NCBI RefSeq assembly: GCF_001485435.1
Contig: NZ_BCMS01000001.1
Location: 3,078,267-3,142,266 of the forward strand
DNA: 64,000 nt
Source of the DNA: Deinococcus grandis
GTDB taxonomy: Bacteria; Deinococcota; Deinococci; Deinococcales; Deinococcaceae
Reading direction: 5' to 3'
Shown here: piece after piece, positions 1-8,376 of the stretch
How positions within the stretch are numbered: position 1 is the stretch's first letter
Layout: the number at the start of each line of letters is the position of its first letter
Position numbers and translations under genes: made by a program
The notes under the pieces: model-generated
The model's input: only the letters and a program-made list of their open reading frames with translations
What the model was told of the DNA's origin: nothing
Databases searched by the model: none

Positions 1-559
1 GCGCGTAGGCGACGTGGTCGAACGCGGGGTACTTGTTCAGCAGTTTCAGGAACACGGTCGCCGCGATCCGCATGAGGATCAGGCCGATGATCCCGCCGAT
101 CACGACGATGGTCAGGCCCTGCTCGCGCGGCATGCCGCGGGGAATCAGCGCGACGCCCGCCAGGATCGAGTCGACGCTGAACGCGAGGTCGGTGAGGTTC
201 AGCAGTACGACGGTCGCCCAGAAGCCGCGGCCCTTGCTCTTCTCGTCGGCCTCGTCCTCGGCGCTCTTGTTCTTCATGAAGTGCGAGATGGCGAGGTACG
301 CGAGGTACGCCGCGCCGAAGGCCCGCAGCCACCAGTACTCCAGGATGTAACTGGCGAGCAGCACCCCCAGGATGCGCAGGACGACCGCCCCGCCGATGCC
401 GTAGGCGAGCGCCTTGCGTTGCAGGTCACCCTTGAGGTGGCGGACCATGACGGCCAGCACCAGGGCGTTGTCGGCCGAGAGCAGACCTTCGAGGAGGATC
501 AGGGTGCCCAGGATCGCCCAGAATTCGGGCGTGATGGGGGGCATTTCCAGGCCGAACAT
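1..559 (-). CDS. TerC family integral membrane protein (3' end outside window)
   Basis: The visible part encodes the first ~186 residues of a TerC-type membrane protein; the C-terminus lies beyond the left edge. The protein starts MFGLEMPPITPEFW and is strongly hydrophobic. It has both family signature blocks, each with an acidic residue inside a membrane helix: GLLSADNALVLAVMV near residue 17 and NLTDLAFSVDSILAGVAL near residue 120. TerC proteins are linked to tellurium resistance and, in several bacteria, to Mn2+ or other metal export. The exact substrate here is inferred, not shown. The ATG overlaps the stop of a 16-codon upstream ORF (TGATG), so translation is probably coupled to it. Confidence 0.88.
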   Translation of the reverse strand, partial: MFGLEMPPITPEFWAILGTLILLEGLLSADNALVLAVMVRHLKGDLQRKALAYGIGGAVVLRILGVLLASYILEYWWLRAFGAAYLAYLAISHFMKNKSAEDEADEKSKGRGFWATVVLLNLTDLAFSVDSILAGVALIPRGMPREQGLTIVVIGGIIGLILMRIAATVFLKLLNKYPAFDHVAYA

Positions 560-609
560 CAGCGGGCTCCGGTGGCGGCGCGGGCCGCCTGTGGGGTGGT
601 ATTGGTCAT
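559..609 (-). CDS. Short upstream ORF (16 aa) overlapping the terC start
   Basis: On the minus strand an ATG at 609 opens a 16-codon frame, MTNTTPQAARAATGAR. Its TGA shares two bases with the terC ATG (TGATG). An AGAGGA Shine-Dalgarno sequence sits 9 bases before it. A TAGACT -10-like box at 676-671 would start a transcript with a ~55-base leader that holds a small hairpin (GCCGCC/GGCGGC, 630-646). The peptide has no membrane segment and no run of one amino acid that would suggest classical attenuation. The likely role is to deliver ribosomes to terC. It could also be chance, because no homologue can be checked here. Confidence 0.45.
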   Translation of the reverse strand: MTNTTPQAARAATGAR

Positions 610-775
610 GTGTGGCGTTCCTCTGGCCCCACAGCCGCCTCGGGGGCGGCTCAAGAGGCGCGGTCTGGTCAGTCTAACGGGCGGCGCGGGGCCTGACCCT
701 GAGGCTTCGTGAACGTTTTGCACGCAAGGTGGGCACGCCCCGGGGGACACCCGTCCGGGGGGCGGCAGGTGGGCG

Positions 776-1441
776 TCAGGCCAGGATCTGCCCGTGCTCG
801 TCCAGCGCGGGGTAGCTTTCGCCACGCTCGCGGTAGCCGGGGGCGAGGTCGGGGTACGCCCACTCGAACGCCCAGCGGCGCAGGTCCTCGTCGCTCAGTT
901 GCGGGGCGTCGTACATCCCGGCAGCGAGCCGCTGGCGCTGCGCCTCGAACAGGATGGTCGCGGCGGCCACCGACACGTTCAGGCTCTGCACCATGCCGAA
1001 CATGGGGATGATGATGTTGTGGTCGGCGGCGTCGGCGGCCTCGTCGCCCACGCCCCACTTCTCGGCGCCCAGCAGGACGCAGGTGGGGCGGGTGTAGTCC
1101 ACCTCGCGGTAGTCCACGCTGCGCTGCGAGAGGTGCGTGGCGAGCACCTGGAACCCCTGCGCCTGCAGGTCCCGCACGGCCCCCACGGCCCCTTCGTGCT
1201 TCTGCACCGGCACCCACTTGTGCGCGCTGCCGCTGGTCGCCTCGAAGGTGTGCCCGTCGAAATCCACGAGCCGCCCGCCGCGCGGCGGGACCGCGTGCGC
1301 CTGCAGCACGCCCACCGCGTCGCAGGTGCGCACGATCGCGGAGAGGTTGTGGGGTTTGTTCACCTCGTCCATCAGGACGGTCAGGGTGGGCTGCCGCTTA
1401 CTCAGCACGCGCAGGATCTTGGCGTAACGCTCCGGGGTCAT
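776..1441 (-). CDS. trmH: tRNA (guanosine-2'-O-)-methyltransferase TrmH, SpoU family
   Basis: This 221-residue protein is a SPOUT methyltransferase expected to methylate the ribose 2'-OH of G18 in tRNA, using S-adenosylmethionine. The three SpoU motifs are in order: NLSAIVRTCDAVG near residue 32 with the catalytic Arg, VLLGAEKWGV near residue 122, and IIIPMFGMVQSLNVSVAAATILFE near residue 140, which forms the trefoil-knot SAM site. The length matches E. coli TrmH (about 229 residues). A TACTCT -10 box lies 8 bases before the ATG with GGAG between, so the transcript is probably very short-leadered. It stands alone between terC and an MBL-fold gene. Confidence 0.9.
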   Translation of the reverse strand: MTPERYAKILRVLSKRQPTLTVLMDEVNKPHNLSAIVRTCDAVGVLQAHAVPPRGGRLVDFDGHTFEATSGSAHKWVPVQKHEGAVGAVRDLQAQGFQVLATHLSQRSVDYREVDYTRPTCVLLGAEKWGVGDEAADAADHNIIIPMFGMVQSLNVSVAAATILFEAQRQRLAAGMYDAPQLSDEDLRRWAFEWAYPDLAPGYRERGESYPALDEHGQILA

Positions 1442-1472
1442 AACGCTCCAGAGTACCGCACGGCGCGCAGGT

Positions 1473-2489
1473 TCACGCGCGGGTGAACAGCGCCGCGCCG
1501 TCCTCGCGCGTGCTCTCGCGCAGCGCGCCCGTCGCGGTCAGGTATTCGGTCAGGGCGGCGGTCTGGTCGAGCAGCAGCACCGCCTGGCTGGGCCGCAGGC
1601 GCGGGTGCAGCGCCAGGAGCAGGTCGTGGACGGTCATGGAGTGCGTGCAGGCAGCGAGCAGGTCGTCCAGTTTCTCGTGTGTGCGCGCCCGCAGGGCGTG
1701 GATGCGGGCGCGCGGGTCACGCATGGGGCCGTCGTGCCCGCCCAGCGCGAGGGTCACGCCGTCCAGCGCCTCCACACGGTCAAGTGAGTGCAGGAACGCC
1801 GCCACGCCACTGCCGGGCAGGAACCGCGCGGGCATCAGCGGCGGCGAGTTCAGCGGCAGCAGGTGATCGGCACTCAGGAGCACGTCGTCCACGCGCAGGC
1901 AGATCTGGTTCCCCTCGTGGCCCGGCGTGTGGATGACGTGTAGCAGGTCGTCCAGCACCTCCCCGTCGCGCAGGGGCGTGGCGACCGGGAGGGCGCGCGG
2001 CACGCTGAGGTTCGAGCCCCGGCGGCGGATGCGGTCGTCCAGTTCGCTGCCGGGCAGCAGGCCCAGCCAGACCGCCTGCGCATCGGGCAGAGTCAGCCAG
2101 GCGGCACGGATCGCGCCCGGCTGCTCGATGAACGGCACGGCGCTGTGGAATGCCGCCACGGGCGCGTCCGTGTGCTCCCGCAGGGCGCTCAGGCCACCCA
2201 GGTGATCCGGGTGAGGGTGCGTGATCACGATCCGGTTCAGGGTGTCCAGGCTCACCGCCTCGCCGTACCCGGCCCGCACGATCTCCAATCCGGCCTGAAG
2301 GTCGCCCAGGTTGTCCGGGCCACTCCCGCCGGTATCCACCAGGGCCGCATACGCCGGGGCGTGCGGGTCGCCACGCACGAGCAGGTAGGCGTTCGCGCGG
2401 AAGTTCGGGAAGGCGCGCACCGGGAGCGTGTACACGCGCGCGCCGCCACTCGTCACGTACTGCGCGGGAAGGGAGTCCACGTCGGTCAT
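1473..2489 (-). CDS. MBL-fold metallo-hydrolase
   Basis: The 338-residue product has the metallo-beta-lactamase fold signature THPHPDHLGG near residue 90, the HxHxDH binuclear metal site. Further conserved ligands are seen in HTPGHEGNQ and LLSADHLLP. The C-terminal ~80 residues (HDGPMRDPRARIHALRARTHEKLDDLL) resemble the winged-helix-like tail of LACTB2/RNase-Z-like hydrolases. The substrate is not evident; glyoxalase II-type thioesters or nucleic acid are both possible for this fold. The ATG is preceded by TAGAGT with a 6-base gap, so the mRNA is probably leaderless. It is divergent from the next small gene. Confidence 0.82.
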   Translation of the reverse strand: MTDVDSLPAQYVTSGGARVYTLPVRAFPNFRANAYLLVRGDPHAPAYAALVDTGGSGPDNLGDLQAGLEIVRAGYGEAVSLDTLNRIVITHPHPDHLGGLSALREHTDAPVAAFHSAVPFIEQPGAIRAAWLTLPDAQAVWLGLLPGSELDDRIRRRGSNLSVPRALPVATPLRDGEVLDDLLHVIHTPGHEGNQICLRVDDVLLSADHLLPLNSPPLMPARFLPGSGVAAFLHSLDRVEALDGVTLALGGHDGPMRDPRARIHALRARTHEKLDDLLAACTHSMTVHDLLLALHPRLRPSQAVLLLDQTAALTEYLTATGALRESTREDGAALFTRA

Positions 2490-2605
2490 GAGCGGACTCT
2501 AGCGGGTGTACATGCTCAGGACTCCCCGTCAGGGTGTTGCACGCTCCTCACGCTGGCCTCTCATACCCTCACGGAACGGTCTGAGGCACGCGGTAGGGTC
2601 AGACC

Positions 2606-3166
2606 ATGCACCTGCCACCTGCTGTTCTCGCGCTGGGCACCATCGTCAGCCTGCCGCTGCTGTTGATCGGTGGTTATGTCTGGCAGGCGGGGCTGGATCT
2701 CCACTCGCCTTCGTCCGTACGCGGGTGGATTGAACTGTGCGCACGTGGCCGCGAGGACGTCTTCTGCAAGGCTGCGCAGCGCGTGGTGCGTGACGTCAAA
2801 GGTCCGGTCGTCCTGATCTACCCCGGGGTGACCGGAGACCATGACCTGCTGGCGTCCCTCACACGCTGGAAGGGGCGGGTTCCCACCGCCGGGGAACTGG
2901 AGGCCCTGGTGCGAGCCAATCTCTTTGAGGCGGCGGCGCTCCAGACAGGCCAGATGAGGTCCCTTGATGGGCAGCTGCGGCAGGTGACCTGTGATCTTCC
3001 CGATCAGCGCCGGGGCTGCAGCCTGGATGGGCTGCGCGTGGTCCGGTGGGCAGAGCTGTTGAACGATGGTGCGCTCTATCTTCCGGCCGCCCAGGAGAAT
3101 CGGCTGGAGTTCCTGCCCCCACTGTCCTCTCTGTCACCTGTACCTCTGCGGAACGTTGGAGGTTGA
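2606..3166 (+). CDS. Hypothetical membrane-anchored protein
   Basis: I do not recognise this 186-residue protein. It begins with a hydrophobic segment (residues 5-25, LALGTIVSLPLLLIGGYVW) that should act as an uncleaved anchor, leaving about 160 residues on the outer face. The exported part has two pairs of cysteines, in CARGREDVFCKA and TCDLPDQRRGC, which could form disulfides. A TAGGGT -10 box lies 6 bases before the ATG with no Shine-Dalgarno sequence, which supports this start and a leaderless mRNA. A palindromic element begins 11 bases after the stop. Confidence 0.6.
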   Translation: MHLPPAVLALGTIVSLPLLLIGGYVWQAGLDLHSPSSVRGWIELCARGREDVFCKAAQRVVRDVKGPVVLIYPGVTGDHDLLASLTRWKGRVPTAGELEALVRANLFEAAALQTGQMRSLDGQLRQVTCDLPDQRRGCSLDGLRVVRWAELLNDGALYLPAAQENRLEFLPPLSSLSPVPLRNVGG

Positions 3167-3176
3167 CCCTCTCACC

Positions 3177-3315
3177 TGATACGGACTCCGATTGAATGGC
3201 TTATAAAGCCGTTCAATCCGAGCGGATGCGAGTAGGAGAGGAACGGATTCCGGACGTGGAGTTGGCAGATCGGAACACCACCGATCTGCCAACTCCACGT
3301 CCGGAATCCGTATGA
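3177..3315. repeat. TGA-flanked palindromic element, copy 1
   Basis: A 133-bp element (3180-3312) is flanked by TGA on both sides (3177-3179 and 3313-3315). It starts TACGGACTCCG and ends CGGAATCCGTA, which are imperfect terminal inverted repeats. The right half holds a perfect 30-bp hairpin (3244-3273 with 3281-3310, 7-base loop), longer than in the other copies. Four related copies lie at 23768, 41163, 58333 and 61449. No coding capacity is seen; it looks like a miniature transposable element. Confidence 0.85.
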
Positions 3316-3330
3316 GAGGCCCAGCGGGGG

Positions 3331-4671
3331 TTATTCCGCCCACTGCCGGGCGTATTTTTCGATGTCGAATTTGCGTTTCAGGCCGCCGGCGTTCATGTAG
3401 CGCACGGTGCCGAAGATGGGGCGGCGGGTCCAGGGGCGGTCGTGCAGGCCGAACACCCAGCCGACGCCCACCCAGGAGTTCGGGTCGCGGCCGTCCTGTT
3501 CGTGGCGGTTGTTCAGACACAGCAGCGTGTCGTAGGCCTGCTGGGGGGTGGGGGTCCATTCGAGGACTTTCTTGCCCCAGTACATGCGCATGTAGTTGTG
3601 CATGCGGCCGGTGCGGGTCATCTGGCGTTGCGCGGCGTTCCAGTACGGGTCGTGCGTCTGCGCGGCGTCCAGCTGGTCGCGGGTGTAGGTGTGGTCGCGG
3701 CGGTCCCCGGCATGTTCTTCCAGGGTGGCGCGTGCCCAGGCGGGGAGGCCCGCGTAGCGGTCGTAGTGGGGGTTGTAGGTGGTGTAGTTGAAGCTCAGTT
3801 CGCGCCGCACGATGAGTTCTTCCAGGAAGGCGTCGGTGTCCGGGCCGGGGTGTTCTCGCGCGGCGAGCGCGGCGGTCAGCGGCGAGAGGTGCCCGTAGTG
3901 CAGGTGCGCGCTGAGGCGGCTGCTGCCGTCCATGGTGGGGTCGTTCCGGCGCGTGTCGTACCCGTCGAGTTTGCGGGTGATGAAGTCTTCGAGGAGGTCG
4001 TGCGCGGCGGTCTCGCCGCCTTCCTCGTCGCCGGGGGGGACGCTGTGGTCGATGGGGAGGGTCTTCAGGAGGCGGGCGGGATCGGTGACGTCCTCGCCGC
4101 CGTCCCAGTCGCGCGCGCGGCGTTTCAGGTCGTGGGCGCCGAGCGGGACGAGGTAGTCGTGCCACAGCCGGTGGATCTTCGGGCGGATGGTGCGCGCGGC
4201 GTACTCCTGCTTGCCGCTGACGACACCCACGGGAATGACCGCTTCGGATTCCACCTGCACCAGCGGCACGTCGAGCCGGTCGGCCAGCCACCCGCGCCAC
4301 TCACGCTGGAGGCGGGTGTACCCGACGTCCGTCACGACGAGCGCCGCGCCCTCCCCTGCCGCGTTCAGGGCCACCTCGGGCGGGCTGCCCAGCGTCACGC
4401 GCAGCGGCACGTCCCGCGCAGCGAGGTTCATCCGCAGGTCGCGCAAGCCTTCCAGCAGGTATGCGTAGTGGCGGGCGTTCGCCTCGGGGTAGCCGGGGGT
4501 CAGGCCGAACACGGCGACCAGGGGCAGGTTCAGGCGGTTGGCCTCGCGCACGGCGTATTCCAGGGCGTGGTTGTCGCGGGTGCGGACGCTGGCCTGCACC
4601 CACAGCAGCACGAATCCCTCCCGGCGGGGCGTGCCGGGCCGCAGGACCTGCACGCGGGCGTCATGGATCAT
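3331..4671 (-). CDS. Class II CPD deoxyribodipyrimidine photolyase
   Basis: The product (446 residues from the ATG at 4671, MIHDARVQVL) should split UV-induced cyclobutane pyrimidine dimers using FADH- and blue light. The N-terminal ~150 residues form the antenna domain. The C-terminal FAD domain has class II hallmarks: the run NNRHEQDGRDPNSWVGVGW, then HDRPWTRRPIFGTVRYMN near the end, and SFNYTTYNPHYD in the middle. The reading frame stays open far upstream, but that stretch overlaps the next gene and has no family similarity, so the internal ATG is chosen. A second photolyase-like gene lies at 61.6-63.9 kb. D. radiodurans, as I recall, lacks a classical photolyase, so this is an accessory repair gene in the genus. 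Confidence 0.88.
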   Translation of the reverse strand: MIHDARVQVLRPGTPRREGFVLLWVQASVRTRDNHALEYAVREANRLNLPLVAVFGLTPGYPEANARHYAYLLEGLRDLRMNLAARDVPLRVTLGSPPEVALNAAGEGAALVVTDVGYTRLQREWRGWLADRLDVPLVQVESEAVIPVGVVSGKQEYAARTIRPKIHRLWHDYLVPLGAHDLKRRARDWDGGEDVTDPARLLKTLPIDHSVPPGDEEGGETAAHDLLEDFITRKLDGYDTRRNDPTMDGSSRLSAHLHYGHLSPLTAALAAREHPGPDTDAFLEELIVRRELSFNYTTYNPHYDRYAGLPAWARATLEEHAGDRRDHTYTRDQLDAAQTHDPYWNAAQRQMTRTGRMHNYMRMYWGKKVLEWTPTPQQAYDTLLCLNNRHEQDGRDPNSWVGVGWVFGLHDRPWTRRPIFGTVRYMNAGGLKRKFDIEKYARQWAE

Positions 4672-4724
4672 GCCTGCCGTTGTACCAGCCGCGCCGCCCG
4701 CGCGGGGGTGGGATCGCTGACCGT

Positions 4725-5387
4725 TCAGCCCGGCGGGGTGTCCTCGGGGAGGCGGCGCACCGGGAGGCGCACCCAGCCGCGCCGGGAGATCCAGCGCAGC
4801 GCCCACACGACCAGCGCGCCGCTGAACTGCGCCTGGAACGGCGTGACGTGCGGGTACAGCAGCCACACGGTCAGCGCCCCGGCGGCAGCGGCCGTGGCGT
4901 ACAGCTGTTCGCTGCGGTACATGATTTCCGGGACCTCGTTGGCGATCAGGTCGCGGATCACGCCGCCGCCCACACCGGACAGCATCCCGGCGAACACCAC
5001 CCCCAGCGGGCCCAGTCCGAAGTTCAGCGCGCCGAGCGCGCCGGACGCCGCGAACAGACCCAGGCCCGCCGTGTCGAAGATGCTCAGGGTCCGCTCGAAG
5101 CGGGCCAGTCGCGTGCCGAACGCGAAGGCCAGCCCGGAGCCCAGCAGCGCGGCGTACAGGTACGTCTCGTCCCGCAGGAACAGCGGTGGGGTCTGCCCGG
5201 TCAGCGTGTCGCGGATCGCGCCGCCGCCCACGGCGGTCACGCAGCCCAGCACCAGCACCCCGAACAGGTCGAAGCGTTTGCGGACGCCCAGCAGCGCGCC
5301 GGACATCGCGAAGGCCAGCACGCCGATCAGGTCCAGGACGCGCAGGCCGGTCTCCAGCGTGATGGGCGCCCACTCGAGTTCATGCAC
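4725..5387 (-). CDS. TRIC/UPF0126-type trimeric membrane channel protein
   Basis: This 220-residue, highly hydrophobic protein has about seven membrane helices arranged as two repeats. Each repeat carries the family hallmark: VGGGAIRD near residue 54 and VGGGVIRD near residue 142. Bacterial members (YadS/YicG, glycine transporter domain) are related to TRIC cation channels; some have been linked to glycine uptake. The start is placed at the GTG at 5387 because TACAGT (5395-5400) lies 7 bases upstream. A GTG further upstream at 5396 would overlap that promoter box and is less likely. Confidence 0.82.
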   Translation of the reverse strand: MHELEWAPITLETGLRVLDLIGVLAFAMSGALLGVRKRFDLFGVLVLGCVTAVGGGAIRDTLTGQTPPLFLRDETYLYAALLGSGLAFAFGTRLARFERTLSIFDTAGLGLFAASGALGALNFGLGPLGVVFAGMLSGVGGGVIRDLIANEVPEIMYRSEQLYATAAAAGALTVWLLYPHVTPFQAQFSGALVVWALRWISRRGWVRLPVRRLPEDTPPG

Positions 5388-5533
5388 GCCACCCACTGTA
5401 AAACGCCTTCCGGCGGCGCGGCTTCACGCAGCCCAGATGGCACCCGGCGGGCGGGGTCGCGCCCGGCCCGGCGCGGGGCACGCGGCTTCATGAACAGCGA
5501 GGCGCGGCTCACTGTCCCGGATCGGCGAGGCTG

Positions 5534-5542
5534 TGGTATACT
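5534..5542 (+). promoter_or_regulatory. Extended -10 promoter of rpmF
   Basis: TGGTATACT at 5534-5542 is a TGn-extended -10 with a near-consensus TATACT hexamer, about 80 bases before the rpmF start. No good -35 box is visible at the right distance, as is usual for extended -10 promoters. Confidence 0.6.
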
Positions 5543-5622
5543 CCCCCCTGTTGTCTCGACTGGGTCCCCCCGGCGAGAATCGCGCCCCGGCGGGAAACGC
5601 CGTGTGGCCCAGGAGAACAGAC

Positions 5623-5805
<183 letters not shown>

Positions 5806-5826
5806 CCCCCGCCTGCACGGACGACG

Positions 5827-5845
5827 CCCCCGCCCCGCGCGGGGG
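5827..5845 (+). terminator. rpmF intrinsic terminator
   Basis: A 7-bp all-GC stem (CCCCCGC/GCGGGGG) with a 5-base loop lies 22 bases after the rpmF stop and is followed by TGTTTCCTT. Confidence 0.7.
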
Positions 5846-5912
5846 TGTTTCCTTGGCCGCAGCGAGAGACCCGCGGCCTCCGGGTGGAGGCGCGGGCCTT
5901 GAGGGCAGTTCC

Positions 5913-8222
5913 TTACTGGCCGACAGTGAGGTTCACGGTGCTCAGGGGCGCGGCGGCCGCGTCACCCAGGGGGCGGACCTCGTAGGTGATCTGGCCCGCG
6001 CCGGGCTTGCTCTGGTAGCTCCAGCCGCAGGTGGCGTCCAGCGGGATGTCCTTCGTGCCGATGGTGCGCTCGCCGCGCTTGACGGTCACGCTGTACCCCT
6101 GGCCCTGGCCGACCCCGCCGAAGCGGAAGGGTTCGTTCACGGTCTGCCCGTCGGTGATGCTCAGGGTGTACTCCTTGGTGCAGTCGGCGGCGCTGGCGTC
6201 CGCGTCGGGCGCGCTGACGGTCGCCGCGACCGACCCGAGGTCCGTGCCGTCCGGGCTGCGCACCGTGTACGTGTGCGCCCCGGCGGTGGGGCTGGGCACG
6301 TCGAAGCTCCAGGCGCCGTCCTCCCCGATCGTGATCTTGCCGAGGCTGGTGCCGTCCTCGAACAGTTCGACCTCCTGCCCGGCCGTGCCGGTGCCGCGCA
6401 GCGTGAACGTCCCGGCGGGCAGCGTGGCGTCCGCGGCGGGTTCACTGATCGCGAAGGTGCCCGCGGCGGCGCCCGTGTCGGTACCGCTGGTGTCCGTGCT
6501 GCCCGTGTCAGTGCTGCCCGTGTCGGTGCTGCCGGTATCGGTGCCCGTGCTCCCGGCGCCCGCGCTGGCGTCCGTGACGTTCACCTTCAGTTCGCTGCGG
6601 CCACCGCCGCCGTCCACGCTGTACGTGTGCTCGCCGGTCGTGGGTGCGGGCAGTTCAGCCGACCACGCGCCGTCCGCGCCGACGGTGGCCTTCCCGACCT
6701 CCTGCCCCTCATCCGAGATGGTCAGTTCGGTGTTCGCGGGGCCGGTGCCGCTCATGGTGAACGGCTCGGCCGGGAGGTCCGCGCCGGACGTGGGGTTCGT
6801 CACCACGATGCTCGCCGCCTGCGCGCTGCTGGCCGGTGGGGTCGCCGCGCGGTTCTGGTTCACCAGCCAGCAGCCCCCCAGGCCCAGCAGGAGCAGCAGC
6901 GGAATGATCCACCACGGGAAGCCGCCGCGCCGCCCGGTCGTGACCGGCGCAGGGGCGGGCGGTGGAGGCGGAGAGACCGGCGCCGTCGTGACGACCGGAG
7001 CGGCCGCGCGCGGCGGCGGAGACGCGGCGGGCGTGGCGGCCGCGCCCGTCAGCGCCCCGGCGCCCAGCAGCGCCCCCAGGCTACCCAGACCGGCGGGCAG
7101 CAGGCCCGTGAGGTGCCCGTCCAGCCCGCCCAGCAGGCCGCTGAACGCCGCGGCGTTCAGGCCACCGGCGCGGGCGCGGGCGCCCAGCAGGCCCAGCAGC
7201 ATGGGCGCCATCAGGGCCAGCAGGCGCCCGGCACTCGCGCCGCTGCCGCCCAGCGCGGACCCCAGGCGGCCCGTGACCGGATCCAGGTTCGGGAACAGGC
7301 TGCCCAGCAGGCCGCGCCCCTGGCCCTCGATGCGGGCCGTGTCGGCCGGGTCGGTCAGCACGCGGGTGTTCAGGGTGCCGTCCGCGCCGATCAGGTCCGC
7401 GCTGGCCGCGCTGCGGTCCAGCAGGTCCTGCGCGCCGGCGTCCGTCCCGGCACGCTGCACGAACGCGCCCAGCAGCACGGGCAGCGCCGCCTGCGCCGCG
7501 CGGCCGCTGGCGCCCCCAGTGAACCCGGCGGCGGCACCCAGCGCGTCCGCGGTCTTCCCGCCGAACTGCCCGCGCAGCCACTCCAGCAGCGCCGGGCCAC
7601 TCAGGGCCGCCAGACCAGCGGCGCCCAGACCAGCAGCGCCCGGGTTCACTGCCCCTGGGGTCACTGCGGCTGGCGTCACGGCACCCACGTCGGGCGTCAC
7701 GTCCAGGCCCGGCACGGACATCCCGGGACCCGTCAACCCGGCCACGGTGCCCAGCCCACCGGCCAGGGTGCCGCGCAGGCCGCCCAGCACCGAACCGACG
7801 TTCCCGGCGGTCACGCCGAAGCGGCCCAGCAGACTCAGCAGGAGCGGCAGGCTCATCTGCATCAGGCGGCCCGCGCCGCCCGCGTCCACCCCCGCCTGCT
7901 CGCCGACCTGGCGGGTCAGGTCCCCGCCCCGGTCGCCCAGCAGCGCAGGCATCAGGAGTTCACCGGCCTGCTGGAGGTTCTGCGCGCCGTCCGGTTCGTT
8001 CAGGGCGCCCTGCACGCTCTCGAAGCGGGGCAGGCTGTCGATCGCCTCGGCGATGTGCGCCCCGCCGGGCGTGCCCGCCTGCGCGGCCAGCGCGTCCAGT
8101 TGCAGGGGCAGGCCGGTCTCCAGCGCGCGGCGGGCCGCGGCGGGATCCAGGCCCGCCGCGCGGCCCAGCGCCGTGGTGGCCGGCTCGTCGAAGTAGGAAT
8201 GCAGCAGTTCAGTGAAGTTCAT
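5913..8222 (-). CDS. DUF937 protein with membrane anchor and Ig-like repeats
   Basis: This 769-residue protein has three parts. Residues 1-390 contain DUF937-type helical repeats (MNFTELLHSYFDEPATTALGRAAG and similar blocks rich in Gly, Ala and Leu). A Pro-rich stretch leads to one membrane segment near residues 435-455 (WWIIPLLLLLGLGGCWLV). The remaining ~310 residues hold three bacterial Ig-like domains (TMSGTGPANTELTI, TLRGTGTAGQEVELF, FRFGGVGQGQGYSV), split after the first by a GSTDT repeat linker. The topology suggests a cytoplasmic DUF937 region and an exported adhesive or cell-wall-linked tail. GGAGG five bases before the ATG supports the start. Function is unknown. Confidence 0.75.
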   Translation of the reverse strand: MNFTELLHSYFDEPATTALGRAAGLDPAAARRALETGLPLQLDALAAQAGTPGGAHIAEAIDSLPRFESVQGALNEPDGAQNLQQAGELLMPALLGDRGGDLTRQVGEQAGVDAGGAGRLMQMSLPLLLSLLGRFGVTAGNVGSVLGGLRGTLAGGLGTVAGLTGPGMSVPGLDVTPDVGAVTPAAVTPGAVNPGAAGLGAAGLAALSGPALLEWLRGQFGGKTADALGAAAGFTGGASGRAAQAALPVLLGAFVQRAGTDAGAQDLLDRSAASADLIGADGTLNTRVLTDPADTARIEGQGRGLLGSLFPNLDPVTGRLGSALGGSGASAGRLLALMAPMLLGLLGARARAGGLNAAAFSGLLGGLDGHLTGLLPAGLGSLGALLGAGALTGAAATPAASPPPRAAAPVVTTAPVSPPPPPAPAPVTTGRRGGFPWWIIPLLLLLGLGGCWLVNQNRAATPPASSAQAASIVVTNPTSGADLPAEPFTMSGTGPANTELTISDEGQEVGKATVGADGAWSAELPAPTTGEHTYSVDGGGGRSELKVNVTDASAGAGSTGTDTGSTDTGSTDTGSTDTSGTDTGAAAGTFAISEPAADATLPAGTFTLRGTGTAGQEVELFEDGTSLGKITIGEDGAWSFDVPSPTAGAHTYTVRSPDGTDLGSVAATVSAPDADASAADCTKEYTLSITDGQTVNEPFRFGGVGQGQGYSVTVKRGERTIGTKDIPLDATCGWSYQSKPGAGQITYEVRPLGDAAAAPLSTVNLTVGQ
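6481..6540. repeat. 15-bp tandem repeat encoding (GSTDT)n
   Basis: Four 15-base units, best matched by GTGCTGCCCGTGTCG on the plus strand, encode the Gly/Ser/Thr/Asp linker between Ig-like domains of the DUF937 protein. The period is a multiple of three, so copy-number change would alter linker length without a frameshift. Confidence 0.8.
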
Positions 8223-8289
8223 GAAGCCTCCAGGGGGTGCTCAGGACCGGACCGGCCAGTCGCCACGAACGCCGCGCCACCCGGCCTGA

Positions 8290-8295
8290 AGTGTA
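8290..8295 (-). promoter_or_regulatory. -10 box upstream of the DUF937 gene
   Basis: TACACT (read on the minus strand at 8295-8290) lies about 70 bases before the gene start in the only AT-richer patch of the upstream region. No convincing -35 was found. Confidence 0.35.
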
Positions 8296-8376
8296 AAAGA
8301 CTTCACATCGAGTGGGTGGGCTGTCCGGGTGTCTCACCGTACCACCCCCCAGCGAGGGCAGACACGCCCAACCGGT

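Noticed and set aside
560..775. yybP-ykoY (Mn2+) riboswitch upstream of terC
   Set aside because: The conserved paired loops of that riboswitch could not be found; only a small hairpin and a short ORF are present.
2490..2605. Radiation/desiccation response motif near repair genes
   Set aside because: By eye I found no convincing 17-bp RDRM palindrome upstream of the photolyase, frnE, topIB or UDG genes; a profile search would be needed to be certain.
3177..3315. Palindromic element considered as a tRNA or structured RNA gene
   Set aside because: No cloverleaf or anticodon arrangement; five copies with flanking duplicates fit a mobile element.
6481..6540. Regular repeat considered as a CRISPR array
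   Set aside because: Units are 15 bases with no spacers and encode a protein linker.
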